Made by a program: the position numbers and the translations under genes | NCBI GenBank assembly: GCA_017461765.1 | Contig: JAFTXO010000051.1 | Coordinates: 1 to 52,668, forward strand | Source of the DNA: Clostridia bacterium | Lineage (GTDB): Bacteria; Bacillota; Clostridia; Oscillospirales; CAG-272 | DNA length: 52,668 bases | Reading direction: 5' to 3' | Notes under the pieces: generated by a model | What the model was told of the DNA's origin: nothing | Database searches by the model: none | What the model saw: only the letters and a program-made list of their open reading frames with translations | In this document: positions 36,320 through 45,380 of the stretch, piece by piece | How the letters are laid out: every line of letters begins with the position of its first letter | Position numbering within the stretch: position 1 is the stretch's first letter

Positions 36320-36348
36320 ATTATACAAGAATTTGTACATTTTGTCAA
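36320..36348 (-). promoter_or_regulatory. Consensus promoter of the WYL-copA operon
   Basis: On the minus strand TTGACA (36348-36343), 17-bp spacer and TATAAT (36325-36320), a perfect consensus. Such strength would suit repression by an autoregulator, but no clear operator was identified. Confidence 0.82.
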
Positions 36349-36405
36349 TCTATGCTTTAATTTTTAAAGGAAAATGTTGCAAGATAATCTTTTAATCAAA
36401 AAATA

Positions 36406-36432
36406 AAACAAGGCTGGATTTCAGCCTCGTTT
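36406..36432 (-). terminator. Terminator after the histidine kinase gene
   Basis: On the minus strand AAACGAGGCTG and CAGCCTTGTTT form a stem with one G-U pair and are followed by a T-rich run; it begins 4 bp past the stop codon. Confidence 0.85.
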
Positions 36433-36435
36433 GTC

Positions 36436-37695
36436 TTATTTGCTTGGAAAGACCGCCGTTATTTTCAGCGTATCCGAATTTTGCATACTTGCAAATATTC
36501 TTCCCGAATGAGCGTTTACTATTGCTCTTGCGGTAGAAAGACCTATGCCGTAGCCGCCTGTTTTCGAATTTCTCGACTTATCGGAGCGGTAAAATCTTTC
36601 GAAAAGCAACGAAAGCTCGTGCTTGTCCATTATCTCAAGCACTTTATTTGTGACCTCAAGCACAAGGCTCCTGCCAACTTTTTTGAAGCTTATGTCTATC
36701 CTCGTTCCGACAGGAGAATATTTAAGTGCATTATCGGTAAGAAGTGATACAAGCTTTCCTATATATTCTCCGTTTCCTCTCATTGAGAGAAAGGGCTCTA
36801 TCTCACATTCGATACTCTTTTCGCGGTTTTTTGCAAGCGCCTTGAAGGATGATACCGTTTCAAAAACAACATCCGATACAGGGAAATCTATCATAGGCAG
36901 GCTATCCTTCATTTCCTCAAGCTTTGCCAAGGAAACGAGTCCGTTTGTAAGAGATCTTAAATTGCCCGTCTGATTTTTTATCTCATCAAGACATTCGTGC
37001 TCGATATTCTCCATCTCAAGAATATCGAGGTTTGCGTTTATTATCGTAAGCGGAGTCTTTATCTCGTGTCCTGCGTCGGTTATGAAGCGCTTTTGCTTTT
37101 CATATGCCTCCGATACGGGACGGATTATTCTCTCTGCAAGCAAACAGACTATCGCAAACACTGCGATATACCCGATAAGCGCCGACGCTATGCTCGTTAT
37201 AAGGAAGCTCCTTAAATCATCAAGCTTTCTTCCGCAGTCAAGAAAGGTTATTCTTATATTTTCGCCCTCTTGCGTTTTTATATAACGAAAATCGCCCTCA
37301 AATCCCTCTGTTTTTTCTGATCGTTGCACGCTTTTGGCATATTTCGCGGCGGTTTTCTGATCCACCGCCACTATTCTGTTTGTATCAACATAAACGATCT
37401 CGCCGTTTCCGTCAAACAGCACCGAAAAATATCTTGATTCATACGGAAGCTCAGGAGACATATCGGGGGGCAGGATATCAAATCTGTCGCCCGGCATCAT
37501 ATCGGGTATAGCGTGCTCGTCGTTCATGCCTGGAAAGCTTCCTCTGTTTTTCGAAAGGAGCGAAAGCACCGCATCTGCTTCTTTTACAAGAGAAATGTAA
37601 TTTGAAATATTCATTCCCGCAATAACTATACTAAGAAGCGCAAAAAGCGAGATCATAGAGAGCGCTATGAACTTTATTTTAAGCTTTTTTATCAT
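36436..37695 (-). CDS. Sensor histidine kinase
   Basis: A 419-residue membrane kinase. Two helices (about 8-30 and 163-187) enclose an outside sensor region of about 130 residues containing MPGDRFDILPPDM. The HisKA motif DAGHEIKTPL places the phosphorylated residue at His210, and the ATPase domain shows LTDNALKYS (N box) and GGYGIGLS (G box). The gene overlaps the response regulator by 17 bp and its GGAG site is inside that gene, so they are made together. Signal unknown. Confidence 0.93.
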   Translation of the reverse strand: MIKKLKIKFIALSMISLFALLSIVIAGMNISNYISLVKEADAVLSLLSKNRGSFPGMNDEHAIPDMMPGDRFDILPPDMSPELPYESRYFSVLFDGNGEIVYVDTNRIVAVDQKTAAKYAKSVQRSEKTEGFEGDFRYIKTQEGENIRITFLDCGRKLDDLRSFLITSIASALIGYIAVFAIVCLLAERIIRPVSEAYEKQKRFITDAGHEIKTPLTIINANLDILEMENIEHECLDEIKNQTGNLRSLTNGLVSLAKLEEMKDSLPMIDFPVSDVVFETVSSFKALAKNREKSIECEIEPFLSMRGNGEYIGKLVSLLTDNALKYSPVGTRIDISFKKVGRSLVLEVTNKVLEIMDKHELSLLFERFYRSDKSRNSKTGGYGIGLSTARAIVNAHSGRIFASMQNSDTLKITAVFPSK

Positions 37696-38362
37696 CGGTC
37701 ATCTCCAAGGAATATCCGGCATTTCTTGATACCCTTATCTGAATATTGGCATCAAGCGCGGCAAGCTTTTTTCGAAGATAGGATATATATACCCAAACGA
37801 CGCTTATTTCCGCATCACTGTCATATCCCCATATCTTTTCCATAAAGCGTTCAGCCGAAATAAGTCTGTGGGGAGCGCTCATAAGAAGCTCCATCATCTG
37901 AAACTCCTTATTGGCAAGGCGAAACGAGCCGTGAGGAGACGAAAGCTCAAATGTTGCGCGGTCAAGCGTTATGTTTCCGAATACTGATTTTGAATCATTG
38001 GATACAGGTCCTCTCGTCATTGCGCGTATTCTTGCCAAAAGCTCCTTTGAATCAAAGGGCTTTGCAAGATAATCGTTTGCTCCGCAATCAAGGCCGAGTA
38101 CCTTATCGTCCGTTTCCGCCTTGGCACTGAGTATGAGAACAGGCACACCGTTTCCTCTTTGACGAAGAATTTTCAAAACCGTTATCCCGTCAATCTTAGG
38201 CATCATTATATCGAGTATCACTCCGTCGTAGTTACCCGCTTCAAGATAATAAAGAGCATCCTCTCCGTTATATACCGCATCAACGGAATAGTTATTATTT
38301 TCAAGAATCTTTTTGATAGCCTTCGCAAGCGAAAGCTCGTCCTCAGCCAAAAGCAATCTCAT
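37679..38362 (-). CDS. OmpR-family response regulator
   Basis: A 227-residue two-domain regulator: receiver with acidic pocket (AEDE), phospho-acceptor Asp51 in GVILDIMMPKIDG and Lys in YLAKPFD, then a winged-helix DNA-binding domain (about 130-222) ending WVYISYLRKKLAALDANI. The start at 38362 is preferred because GGAGGGG lies just upstream; the ATG at 38380 would put six odd residues before the receiver fold. It is first in the pair with the kinase and divergent from the Cthe_2159-like lipoprotein gene, a likely target. It is not recognisably PhoP. Confidence 0.93.
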   Translation of the reverse strand: MRLLLAEDELSLAKAIKKILENNNYSVDAVYNGEDALYYLEAGNYDGVILDIMMPKIDGITVLKILRQRGNGVPVLILSAKAETDDKVLGLDCGANDYLAKPFDSKELLARIRAMTRGPVSNDSKSVFGNITLDRATFELSSPHGSFRLANKEFQMMELLMSAPHRLISAERFMEKIWGYDSDAEISVVWVYISYLRKKLAALDANIQIRVSRNAGYSLEMTDDKKA

Positions 38363-38571
38363 TTTATCCCCTCCGATCATAAATATACTTTATCATATTT
38401 CTTCATTTTTTACAATTATCATATCAAAAAAACATTAACCCGACTTAAAATTAATTTTTGTTTCCGTTTTGGTTTTATTTAAGCTTTGAGAGATATACTA
38501 TAATCGTAAAATGAAAAAATGTATTTTACAAGTCTCTGTCACAACACGAGACTTTTGCAAAAGGAGCATTT

Positions 38572-40305
38572 ATGAAAAAATCATTAAGCTTATTTTTGAT
38601 AATAATCTGTTTATTTCTTTTCGTATCCTGCGAAGAGGAAGCTGTGACAAACGAAGGAGCAACGGTAGATACGAGCTTTGCGAAAAATGAAGACGAGCTT
38701 TTTACCGACAGAGATAAAAATCCCGACTATTCAGAAAGCGACACGGTTTATATCGAGCTCAGGGGGGACAGTGCATATTGCTCATCTCCGAAGGTAAGCA
38801 TAAACGGCAGTGAGATAATAATAAATTCCGAGGGTATATTTTCCGTTTCGGGCTCGCTTGATAACGGAACTATAAAGGTAGCATCAAGCGACGACAGTAA
38901 GGTTCAGATAGTTCTTGACGGAGCAAGCATTCAAAGCTCTGACTACGCTCCAATATACGTACTGAGCGCAAACAAGGTCTTTATTACACTTGCCGAGGGC
39001 AGTGAAAATTCTCTTTCAAGCACGGGCACTTTCGTTCAGCGTGACGAAAACACGGTTGATGCGGCTATTTTTTCAAAGCAGGATCTTACTCTCAACGGAA
39101 GCGGATCGCTCAATATAACCTCCACAGAGGGTCACGGCATAACCTGTAAGGACGATCTTGTTTTAACGGGCGGTGTTTACGATATAACCTGTGCATATCA
39201 CGCCTTTGACGCAAACAACAGTATCCGCATTTCCGACATCGCCGTAACAGCGGATGCAGGCAAGGACGGCTTGCACTGTGAAAACAACGACAACAGCTCT
39301 TACGGATATATCTATATTTCAAATTCGAATATGGATATTGAAGCCGAGGGTGACGGCATAAGCGCAGGCGAAAGCTTGCAGATAGAAAGCGGCAGCTTCC
39401 ATATACTTTGTGCAGGCGGTTACGAAAACGGATCTAAAAAATCCTCCGATAGCTATGGCGGATTTATGGGCAGACCCGGCTCGTCACAGTCCTCGTCCTC
39501 ATCATTGGATGATCAAACAAGCTCAAAGGGCTTAAAAGCGGTATCAAGTCTTCTTATAAACGGCGGAAGCTTCAATATAAACACAGCAGACGATGCGGTT
39601 CACTCAAACTCATCGGTAGTTATAAATTCAGGTGATTTCACGATCCTTTCGGGAGACGACGGCTTTCACGCTGACGAAACATTACAGATCAATGCAGGAA
39701 GCATTGATATCTCCGAAAGCTACGAGGGCTTGGAAGGGCTTAATATAACTATTATGGGCGGTGAGATAAAAATCGTTTCGAGCGATGACGGAATAAACGC
39801 CGCAGGCGGCACTGACCAAAGCGGAACAGGCGGAAACCGCGGCGGCGACCGATTTGGCGGTGGGCAGTCCTCATCATCAAACGGAAGCATAGTCATAAGC
39901 GGCGGCAGCATTTATATGAACGCCTCAGGTGACGGTATCGACGCAAACGGCACTCTGCTCATATCGGGCGGATATACAGTAGTCTGCGGACCGACAAGCG
40001 GAGATACATCCGTTCTTGATTATGATGTTTCGGGAACTATAACAGGCGGAACATTCATAGGAACGGGTGCTTATCAGATGGCGCAGACATTCAGCGATTC
40101 AGAGCAAGGCGTATTTTCGGTAAGCACGGGAACTATAAGTGCACAGACTCCCGTAACGCTTACGGATACTAACGGAAATACTCTCTTTTCATTCACTCCT
40201 TCCCTATCTTACGCGATCGTTATCTTAAGCTCCCCCGACTTAAAGAAGGGTGAGAGCTACACGATAACCGTAGGTGACATCTCGGGCACCTTCGAAGCAT
40301 CCTGA
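38572..40305 (+). CDS. Cthe_2159-type carbohydrate-binding lipoprotein
   Basis: A 577-residue lipoprotein with lipobox FVSC (Cys20). The mature part matches the Cthe_2159 family (DUF4353), right-handed beta-helix proteins, one of which binds acidic polysaccharides such as polygalacturonate. Repeating rungs are visible: GSGSLNITSTEGHGITCKDDL, ADAGKDGLHCENN, EAEGDGISAGESLQ, SGDDGFHADETLQ and SSDDGINAAGG-type loops with conserved DG. A Ser/Gly-rich insert lies near 300-320 and another near 425. AGGAG precedes the ATG. A TATAAT lies at about 38500 but with no clear -35. Confidence 0.85.
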   Translation: MKKSLSLFLIIICLFLFVSCEEEAVTNEGATVDTSFAKNEDELFTDRDKNPDYSESDTVYIELRGDSAYCSSPKVSINGSEIIINSEGIFSVSGSLDNGTIKVASSDDSKVQIVLDGASIQSSDYAPIYVLSANKVFITLAEGSENSLSSTGTFVQRDENTVDAAIFSKQDLTLNGSGSLNITSTEGHGITCKDDLVLTGGVYDITCAYHAFDANNSIRISDIAVTADAGKDGLHCENNDNSSYGYIYISNSNMDIEAEGDGISAGESLQIESGSFHILCAGGYENGSKKSSDSYGGFMGRPGSSQSSSSSLDDQTSSKGLKAVSSLLINGGSFNINTADDAVHSNSSVVINSGDFTILSGDDGFHADETLQINAGSIDISESYEGLEGLNITIMGGEIKIVSSDDGINAAGGTDQSGTGGNRGGDRFGGGQSSSSNGSIVISGGSIYMNASGDGIDANGTLLISGGYTVVCGPTSGDTSVLDYDVSGTITGGTFIGTGAYQMAQTFSDSEQGVFSVSTGTISAQTPVTLTDTNGNTLFSFTPSLSYAIVILSSPDLKKGESYTITVGDISGTFEAS

Positions 40306-40335
40306 TCGCACGTTCTGCGCCCGGCGCAGGACGCA

Positions 40336-40366
40336 AAAACGGCAAGCTTACACTTGCCGTTTTTTG
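40336..40366 (+). terminator. Terminator after the Cthe_2159-like gene
   Basis: AAAACGGCAAG, loop CTTACA, CTTGCCGTTTTTT. The A-rich left side means it may also serve the convergent GtrII-like gene. Confidence 0.9.
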
Positions 40367-40399
40367 CTTTTATTGACACTTTTTATTAACATTTTTGTT

Positions 40400-41860
40400 T
40401 TAATATACGCAAAGATGAAGCGTTTGTCCGTCGAACATCATTTGCTCCCTGTCAAACGACGTCCAATCTCTTGAGGAAAACTCCTTTGCGTATTCTTCGT
40501 TGTTTTCGACCTTTGTAAACCGTCCTCCCAAAAGGCAGTTCATATGGTTAACATCGCTCCATGTCTTTGAAAATGCTCTTACGTTACAGTCGCCTATCAT
40601 CAAAACGCCCTTATTTCTCAGCGTGATGCTCTGATCGTAATAAATGCTTACATACAATATTCTTTCGCCCGTTTCTCTTTCGTACTCGTCGATTATCATT
40701 CCTATCTCTTCGCAAAGCTTTTCGTCCTCTACGTTGTTTTTAATGCGGCTGAATATCATCGTATGGAAAAAGATAAGCTCTACCGCGAGAATAGCGATCA
40801 TTACAATGCTTCCGCAGCGAACGCTTTTATCAAACGGCGGAGCTTCTTTTTCGTACACTCCCCCGACCTTATAAAGAATACTTATAGGAATTGCGCCAAG
40901 CAATACTCCGAGTGAATACGTCGTTCTGAACATCATCCAGACCTCGACGGGATTTACGAATATAAACGGAACTGCGGCGGCAAGTGATGTGCCTGCAAAG
41001 ATATAAAAATATTTTCCGAAGCACACCATGCTCTCCTTTGCAAAATAAGAGCCGTATTTACGCTTCCCGAAATAGCCGAAGGCACACAAAACCGCGACGA
41101 ATACCGCAATATAAACAAATATTACCCAATCCCTTTCTGTTATGAAATAATATTTATGTATATTGGAAAGGTTTAATTTTTCGCTCATACGGATATTTGA
41201 CGGATTGAATATCTTCAAAAGGAGAAGATCAACAAGATTTGCAAAGCCGTACACTGATATCGCAATAAGATTGTTTATACAGAATTCCTTTATATTTTTT
41301 GAATAAATAACGATAAAAACGACTGCAAGTGTGACGAAAACAGATGCAAGAAGCTGATACGTGCAGGCGGCAAGCGAGAGGTACAGATACGAAAATATTA
41401 TTCTTTTTCTGTTTCCTCTTAAGAAGTAAACAAAGTTCTTTACACTGAGTACGCTCATAAGTATAGCAAATGCAAATGCTCCCTTTTCGATAAAAAGGAA
41501 AAATTCGATCACCAACGGATTAAATACCGTTATAAAAGCAAGGAAAAACGCGACACGTCTGCTCATATGTCCCTTAAGTATGCTATGGACATGATATACT
41601 GCAAGAGAGGTGCAAAGTATAGCTACAATAAACGAAAAATAGTAATATTGTACTATATTACAGCCGATAGCATCAAGCAGATATGCAGACAGTGCGGTTA
41701 TAAATCTTCCGTTATATTTCATTCCCGCGCCAAGCCCGTCCTTAAGCGACACGAGCGCAAAATGATACGTATCCGTTGAATACTCCATTACAAAGAGCGG
41801 GAAAACGCATACAAGGACGCAACACAGGAAAAACAGATATTCTTTTTTGTTTTTAAGCAT
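40400..41860 (-). CDS. GtrII-like glucosyltransferase domain membrane protein
   Basis: A 486-residue polytopic protein with about eleven helices, resembling the Glucos_trans_II (GtrII) family that adds glucosyl groups to surface polymers outside the cell membrane, using a lipid-linked donor. The first loop has FVMEYSTDTYHFA and MKYNGRFITALSAYLLD, positions where family members carry an acidic residue and an Asn-Gly-Arg-type motif. The start at 41860 follows GGAGA; an ATG at 41908 would overlap addA and has no ribosome binding site. Last gene of the gtrA-queG-addBA-gtrII run. Confidence 0.75.
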   Translation of the reverse strand: MLKNKKEYLFFLCCVLVCVFPLFVMEYSTDTYHFALVSLKDGLGAGMKYNGRFITALSAYLLDAIGCNIVQYYYFSFIVAILCTSLAVYHVHSILKGHMSRRVAFFLAFITVFNPLVIEFFLFIEKGAFAFAILMSVLSVKNFVYFLRGNRKRIIFSYLYLSLAACTYQLLASVFVTLAVVFIVIYSKNIKEFCINNLIAISVYGFANLVDLLLLKIFNPSNIRMSEKLNLSNIHKYYFITERDWVIFVYIAVFVAVLCAFGYFGKRKYGSYFAKESMVCFGKYFYIFAGTSLAAAVPFIFVNPVEVWMMFRTTYSLGVLLGAIPISILYKVGGVYEKEAPPFDKSVRCGSIVMIAILAVELIFFHTMIFSRIKNNVEDEKLCEEIGMIIDEYERETGERILYVSIYYDQSITLRNKGVLMIGDCNVRAFSKTWSDVNHMNCLLGGRFTKVENNEEYAKEFSSRDWTSFDREQMMFDGQTLHLCVY

Positions 41861-41897
41861 AAATCTCTCCAATTTACCACGGGCTACTGCCGCGGTC

Positions 41898-44800
41898 TTA
41901 TATTTCAACTGTTTTGGCTAATGGTACTGAGTAGATAAGCGCCTTTGAAAGCGGCTTTTTAAACATCATCTCGCACGCTCTTTTATAATAGGAAAGCTGG
42001 GCGGAGTGTCGTTCTTTAAGCACTTTTTCATAATTTTGAGGTGTGACGGCGTCGGTCTTGTAATCGACAAGAACCATTTCGCCCTCATTTGTTTCATATA
42101 TACAGTCAGTAACGCCCTGAACGAGCACCTTTTCGTTCTTTATAAGCTCGTCTGAGGAAAACTCCTCGGCGGGAAGCATTATATTGAAGCGGAACTCACG
42201 TATCACCCTTTTAGCCTTGAGCATCATATCGAAAAGCTCGCTTTTTGCAAACGCTTCTATATGAGCTACGTTTACAAGCTCCATAGTTTCCTTCGAAATG
42301 AACGATTTCTCGACAAGAGCTTTAAGCTCGCTCTGTACTCCGTTTTTGCGAAGATTTTCAAAATTGCAAAACTGCATAAATACATGAGTTGCAGTTCCTT
42401 TTTCCGCCCCTGTGTGCGTTTTTTCGGTTTTTTGAAGGAAGCTCGGAACGTATTCGAGCGAGTCTTCAAGATCTATCTCCTCATTCTCGTTTCCGTCAAG
42501 AATAAGAGGATAGAGCTTTGATATCGACACCTTCGAGGGTATTTTTTCAAGGTATGTGTACGGATATTTGAAATTAAATCTTTCGTTAAGCAGCGCTATA
42601 TTGCGATTTTTTTCGTCCTCATCATAAATAAAAGCGCTTGTCTTTTGCTCTGCCTTCGCGCTGTTATCATTTTGCGCCGATATGATCTTGAGATCGAAAT
42701 AGGGCTTTGGCGTTACACAGCAGGGCAATATAAAATCGAAATACGAGCTTGCTGTCGTAACGGAATATTTGCTCGCGTTTTTCGCGTTTTGGCGACACAT
42801 ATCGAGCTTTTTTTGTGCATCCTTGATGCTTCCCGTTATATATAGCTTATTTTTTGCTCTTGTCATGGCAACGTACAAAAGACGCATCTCCTCCTGCGCT
42901 CCCGATCTTTTGATTGCCAACGCAAGACTCTTTCTTAAAAGGTTGTCGAACTTCGCAAGTCCGCCATCACGGCGCACGTATCCCGCAATTCCAAGCTCTC
43001 TGTGATAAAGAATAGCCTTTTCGGTATCCTTTCTTGAAAACTGTCCGTTTGCGTTTACTACAAAGCAGATCTCGTATTCAAGTCCCTTCGAGCCGTGGAT
43101 CGTCGAAACGGTAACGAAATCCTTCGATTTCGATATCTTTTCGGGGGATAGAGTGTCTTGCTTTGATATTTTTTCGACGTATCTTAAAAAGCTGTAAAGC
43201 CCCTTGTAGCTCTTAGACTCGTACTTTCTTGCAAGGTCGTAGAGCTTTAAAAGATTTTTCCTCTCGCTTTGATTGCACATCGATATAAGTCCGGTATCGG
43301 AATATATATATGCAAGCATCTCACAAGAGTTCTTTTTTCGACACATATCGCGGTATTTTTGAATTTTTTCAAGAAAATCCGATATTTTTCTTTCTGTTTT
43401 TTCATCTCCCGAATATTCGGAAAGAAGCGAATAAAAGCTTCCCTCGCTCCTTGAGCTTTGTCTTATATCAACGAGCTCCTCAAGGGAAAATCCAAAGACC
43501 TCGGAGCGCATAGCAGCCGCAAGATAAATATCTCTTGTAGGGTTATCGATAGCATTGAGTATAGAAAGAGCAAGAAGCACCTCACTCTTTTCAAAAAAGC
43601 TTTCGTCATCGGTATATTCGGCTCTTATGCCGCGAGCCTCAAGGGCGCTTGTAAATCTCGGAGCGTGCTTTTTGAAGCTTCTTATAAGTATTGCTATGTG
43701 CGACATTTTTATCTTCTCGCCATTCGGAAGATAGCCGTTATCAAGAAGCTCCTTTATCTCTCTTGCAACAAAATCAGCCTCTGCGTCGACCCTTTCATCC
43801 TCATCCTCGTCTATTTCGTCAATAGGCTCTTTATCGATAACGCACACCTCACAAGGCATAAAGGCGTAATCGGACGGAAGTCTTTTCGAAAAGATGAGCC
43901 TTTCCTCGTCGCTATACGGAATAGACTCCGATTTTCCGAACATATAATCGGAAATAAGGTTTGAAAAGTCAATAACGGTCTTATCGCAACGGAAGTTTTC
44001 CGACATAAATATCGCGTTTCCCTTAGCTGAGCCGTCATCCCTTTCGTACGGGACGAAGGTATTTCTGTATGATGAAAATATCTCCGGCTCTGCGGAACGG
44101 AAGCGATATATGCTCTGCTTGACATCCCCGACCATGTATCTGTTATTTTCGGATATTGCGCAAAATATTCTGTCCTGAACGGAGTTGGTGTCCTGATATT
44201 CGTCAATATAGATCTCATCGTATTTTTGAGAGATCTCCTTTGCTATATCGCTCCTCTCTCCGTTTTCGTTATAAAGAAGCTTAAGAGCAAAGCGCTCTAT
44301 ATCGTTAAAATCACAAATTCCGAAAAGTCTTTTTTTGCGTGCAAAAACCTCCTCGAACTGCGATAATATATCATATATCTTTTTGCATATTCTGTTGTTC
44401 TGCTCAAAAGCGCTTTTAATAGCGCCTTGGCTTGATGAAAAATATTTCTTTTTAAGCTTTGAAAGCTCCGCCTTAAGCTCGTCGCGTATCTTAAGATACA
44501 GATCGGTATCAAGCGCCGAGCTTTTAGGCTTTTTCATTCTTGAAAAAGCGATATTTTCCATATACTCGCATATTCTTTCATAGCCTGCGCCCGATGCAAG
44601 GCATGATAAAAAGCTGTTTATAATATCATTATCGCTTGCAAAGATCGGATAGCAGGTATTTATGCAGTCATCGTCCGTGTGCATTTCCGCAAGTATTTTT
44701 TTATACGCTCCCTGATAGTGAGAAAGCATATCAAAAAGATGCTCTCTTAGCACTTTTCCGTACTCTGTGTCGATAAAATCGCCCTCAAACGAGGTGTTTT

Positions 44801-45380
44801 TAAGCAGTGTCTTTATAGAGTCGGGAGTGGAGATGAGCGATTTGTGAAGATTCAAAAGCTCGTCTACAAGAACGCTCTCGTTTCCTATATCGGAAAAGCA
44901 TTCGCACACTGTGAGAAAATCGGTATCATCATCCTTGTCCTCATAAAAGGAGTCGATCACCTCATCCATAGCTTCCTTACGAAGTATCTCTACCTCGCCG
45001 CTATCGCCTATTCTGAAATCGGAATCTATCCCAAGCTTATCGAAATTCGGACGCACTATCTTTATACAAAACGAATCTATCGTCGATATATCCGCTCCGG
45101 CAACCTTGACTATCTGATCGGATATATGCGTATTTTCGGGCTCTTGCTCAAGTATTTCAGAAAGCGCCTTTACGACCTTTCCCTTAAGCTCGTTTGCCGC
45201 CGCCTTTGTAAAGGTAACGAGAAGTATTCTTGATATATCCGCGCCGTTTTTTATTTTTTCAACGATGCCTGTTATAAGTGTCGAGGTCTTTCCACTTCCT
45301 GCGCCTGCGGATATAAGAAGATCTTTTCCCTTGTGAGATACGACCTTCCTTTGCGATAGGGTCAGTTCATCAAGCTTCAT
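41898..45380 (-). CDS. addA: Helicase-nuclease AddA
   Basis: The 1160-residue large subunit of AddAB, which processes double-strand DNA ends for recombination, the Gram-positive counterpart of RecBCD. UvrD-type helicase: Walker A SAGAGSGKTSTL near 25-36, IDEYQDTN (Walker B), GDVKQSIYRFRSAEP, STIHGSKGLEYE and VAMTRAKNKLY. The C-terminal RecB-like nuclease has VQGVTDCIY and LVDYKTD. The ATG at 45380 overlaps the addB stop as ATGA, with AAGGAGG inside addB; an ATG at 45398 has no site. Confidence 0.96.
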   Translation of the reverse strand: MKLDELTLSQRKVVSHKGKDLLISAGAGSGKTSTLITGIVEKIKNGADISRILLVTFTKAAANELKGKVVKALSEILEQEPENTHISDQIVKVAGADISTIDSFCIKIVRPNFDKLGIDSDFRIGDSGEVEILRKEAMDEVIDSFYEDKDDDTDFLTVCECFSDIGNESVLVDELLNLHKSLISTPDSIKTLLKNTSFEGDFIDTEYGKVLREHLFDMLSHYQGAYKKILAEMHTDDDCINTCYPIFASDNDIINSFLSCLASGAGYERICEYMENIAFSRMKKPKSSALDTDLYLKIRDELKAELSKLKKKYFSSSQGAIKSAFEQNNRICKKIYDILSQFEEVFARKKRLFGICDFNDIERFALKLLYNENGERSDIAKEISQKYDEIYIDEYQDTNSVQDRIFCAISENNRYMVGDVKQSIYRFRSAEPEIFSSYRNTFVPYERDDGSAKGNAIFMSENFRCDKTVIDFSNLISDYMFGKSESIPYSDEERLIFSKRLPSDYAFMPCEVCVIDKEPIDEIDEDEDERVDAEADFVAREIKELLDNGYLPNGEKIKMSHIAILIRSFKKHAPRFTSALEARGIRAEYTDDESFFEKSEVLLALSILNAIDNPTRDIYLAAAMRSEVFGFSLEELVDIRQSSRSEGSFYSLLSEYSGDEKTERKISDFLEKIQKYRDMCRKKNSCEMLAYIYSDTGLISMCNQSERKNLLKLYDLARKYESKSYKGLYSFLRYVEKISKQDTLSPEKISKSKDFVTVSTIHGSKGLEYEICFVVNANGQFSRKDTEKAILYHRELGIAGYVRRDGGLAKFDNLLRKSLALAIKRSGAQEEMRLLYVAMTRAKNKLYITGSIKDAQKKLDMCRQNAKNASKYSVTTASSYFDFILPCCVTPKPYFDLKIISAQNDNSAKAEQKTSAFIYDEDEKNRNIALLNERFNFKYPYTYLEKIPSKVSISKLYPLILDGNENEEIDLEDSLEYVPSFLQKTEKTHTGAEKGTATHVFMQFCNFENLRKNGVQSELKALVEKSFISKETMELVNVAHIEAFAKSELFDMMLKAKRVIREFRFNIMLPAEEFSSDELIKNEKVLVQGVTDCIYETNEGEMVLVDYKTDAVTPQNYEKVLKERHSAQLSYYKRACEMMFKKPLSKALIYSVPLAKTVEI

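Noticed and set aside
37679-38362. Response regulator as PhoP acting on the Pho-box-like site
   Set aside because: General OmpR-family features only; nothing ties it to phosphate, and it is 34 kb away.
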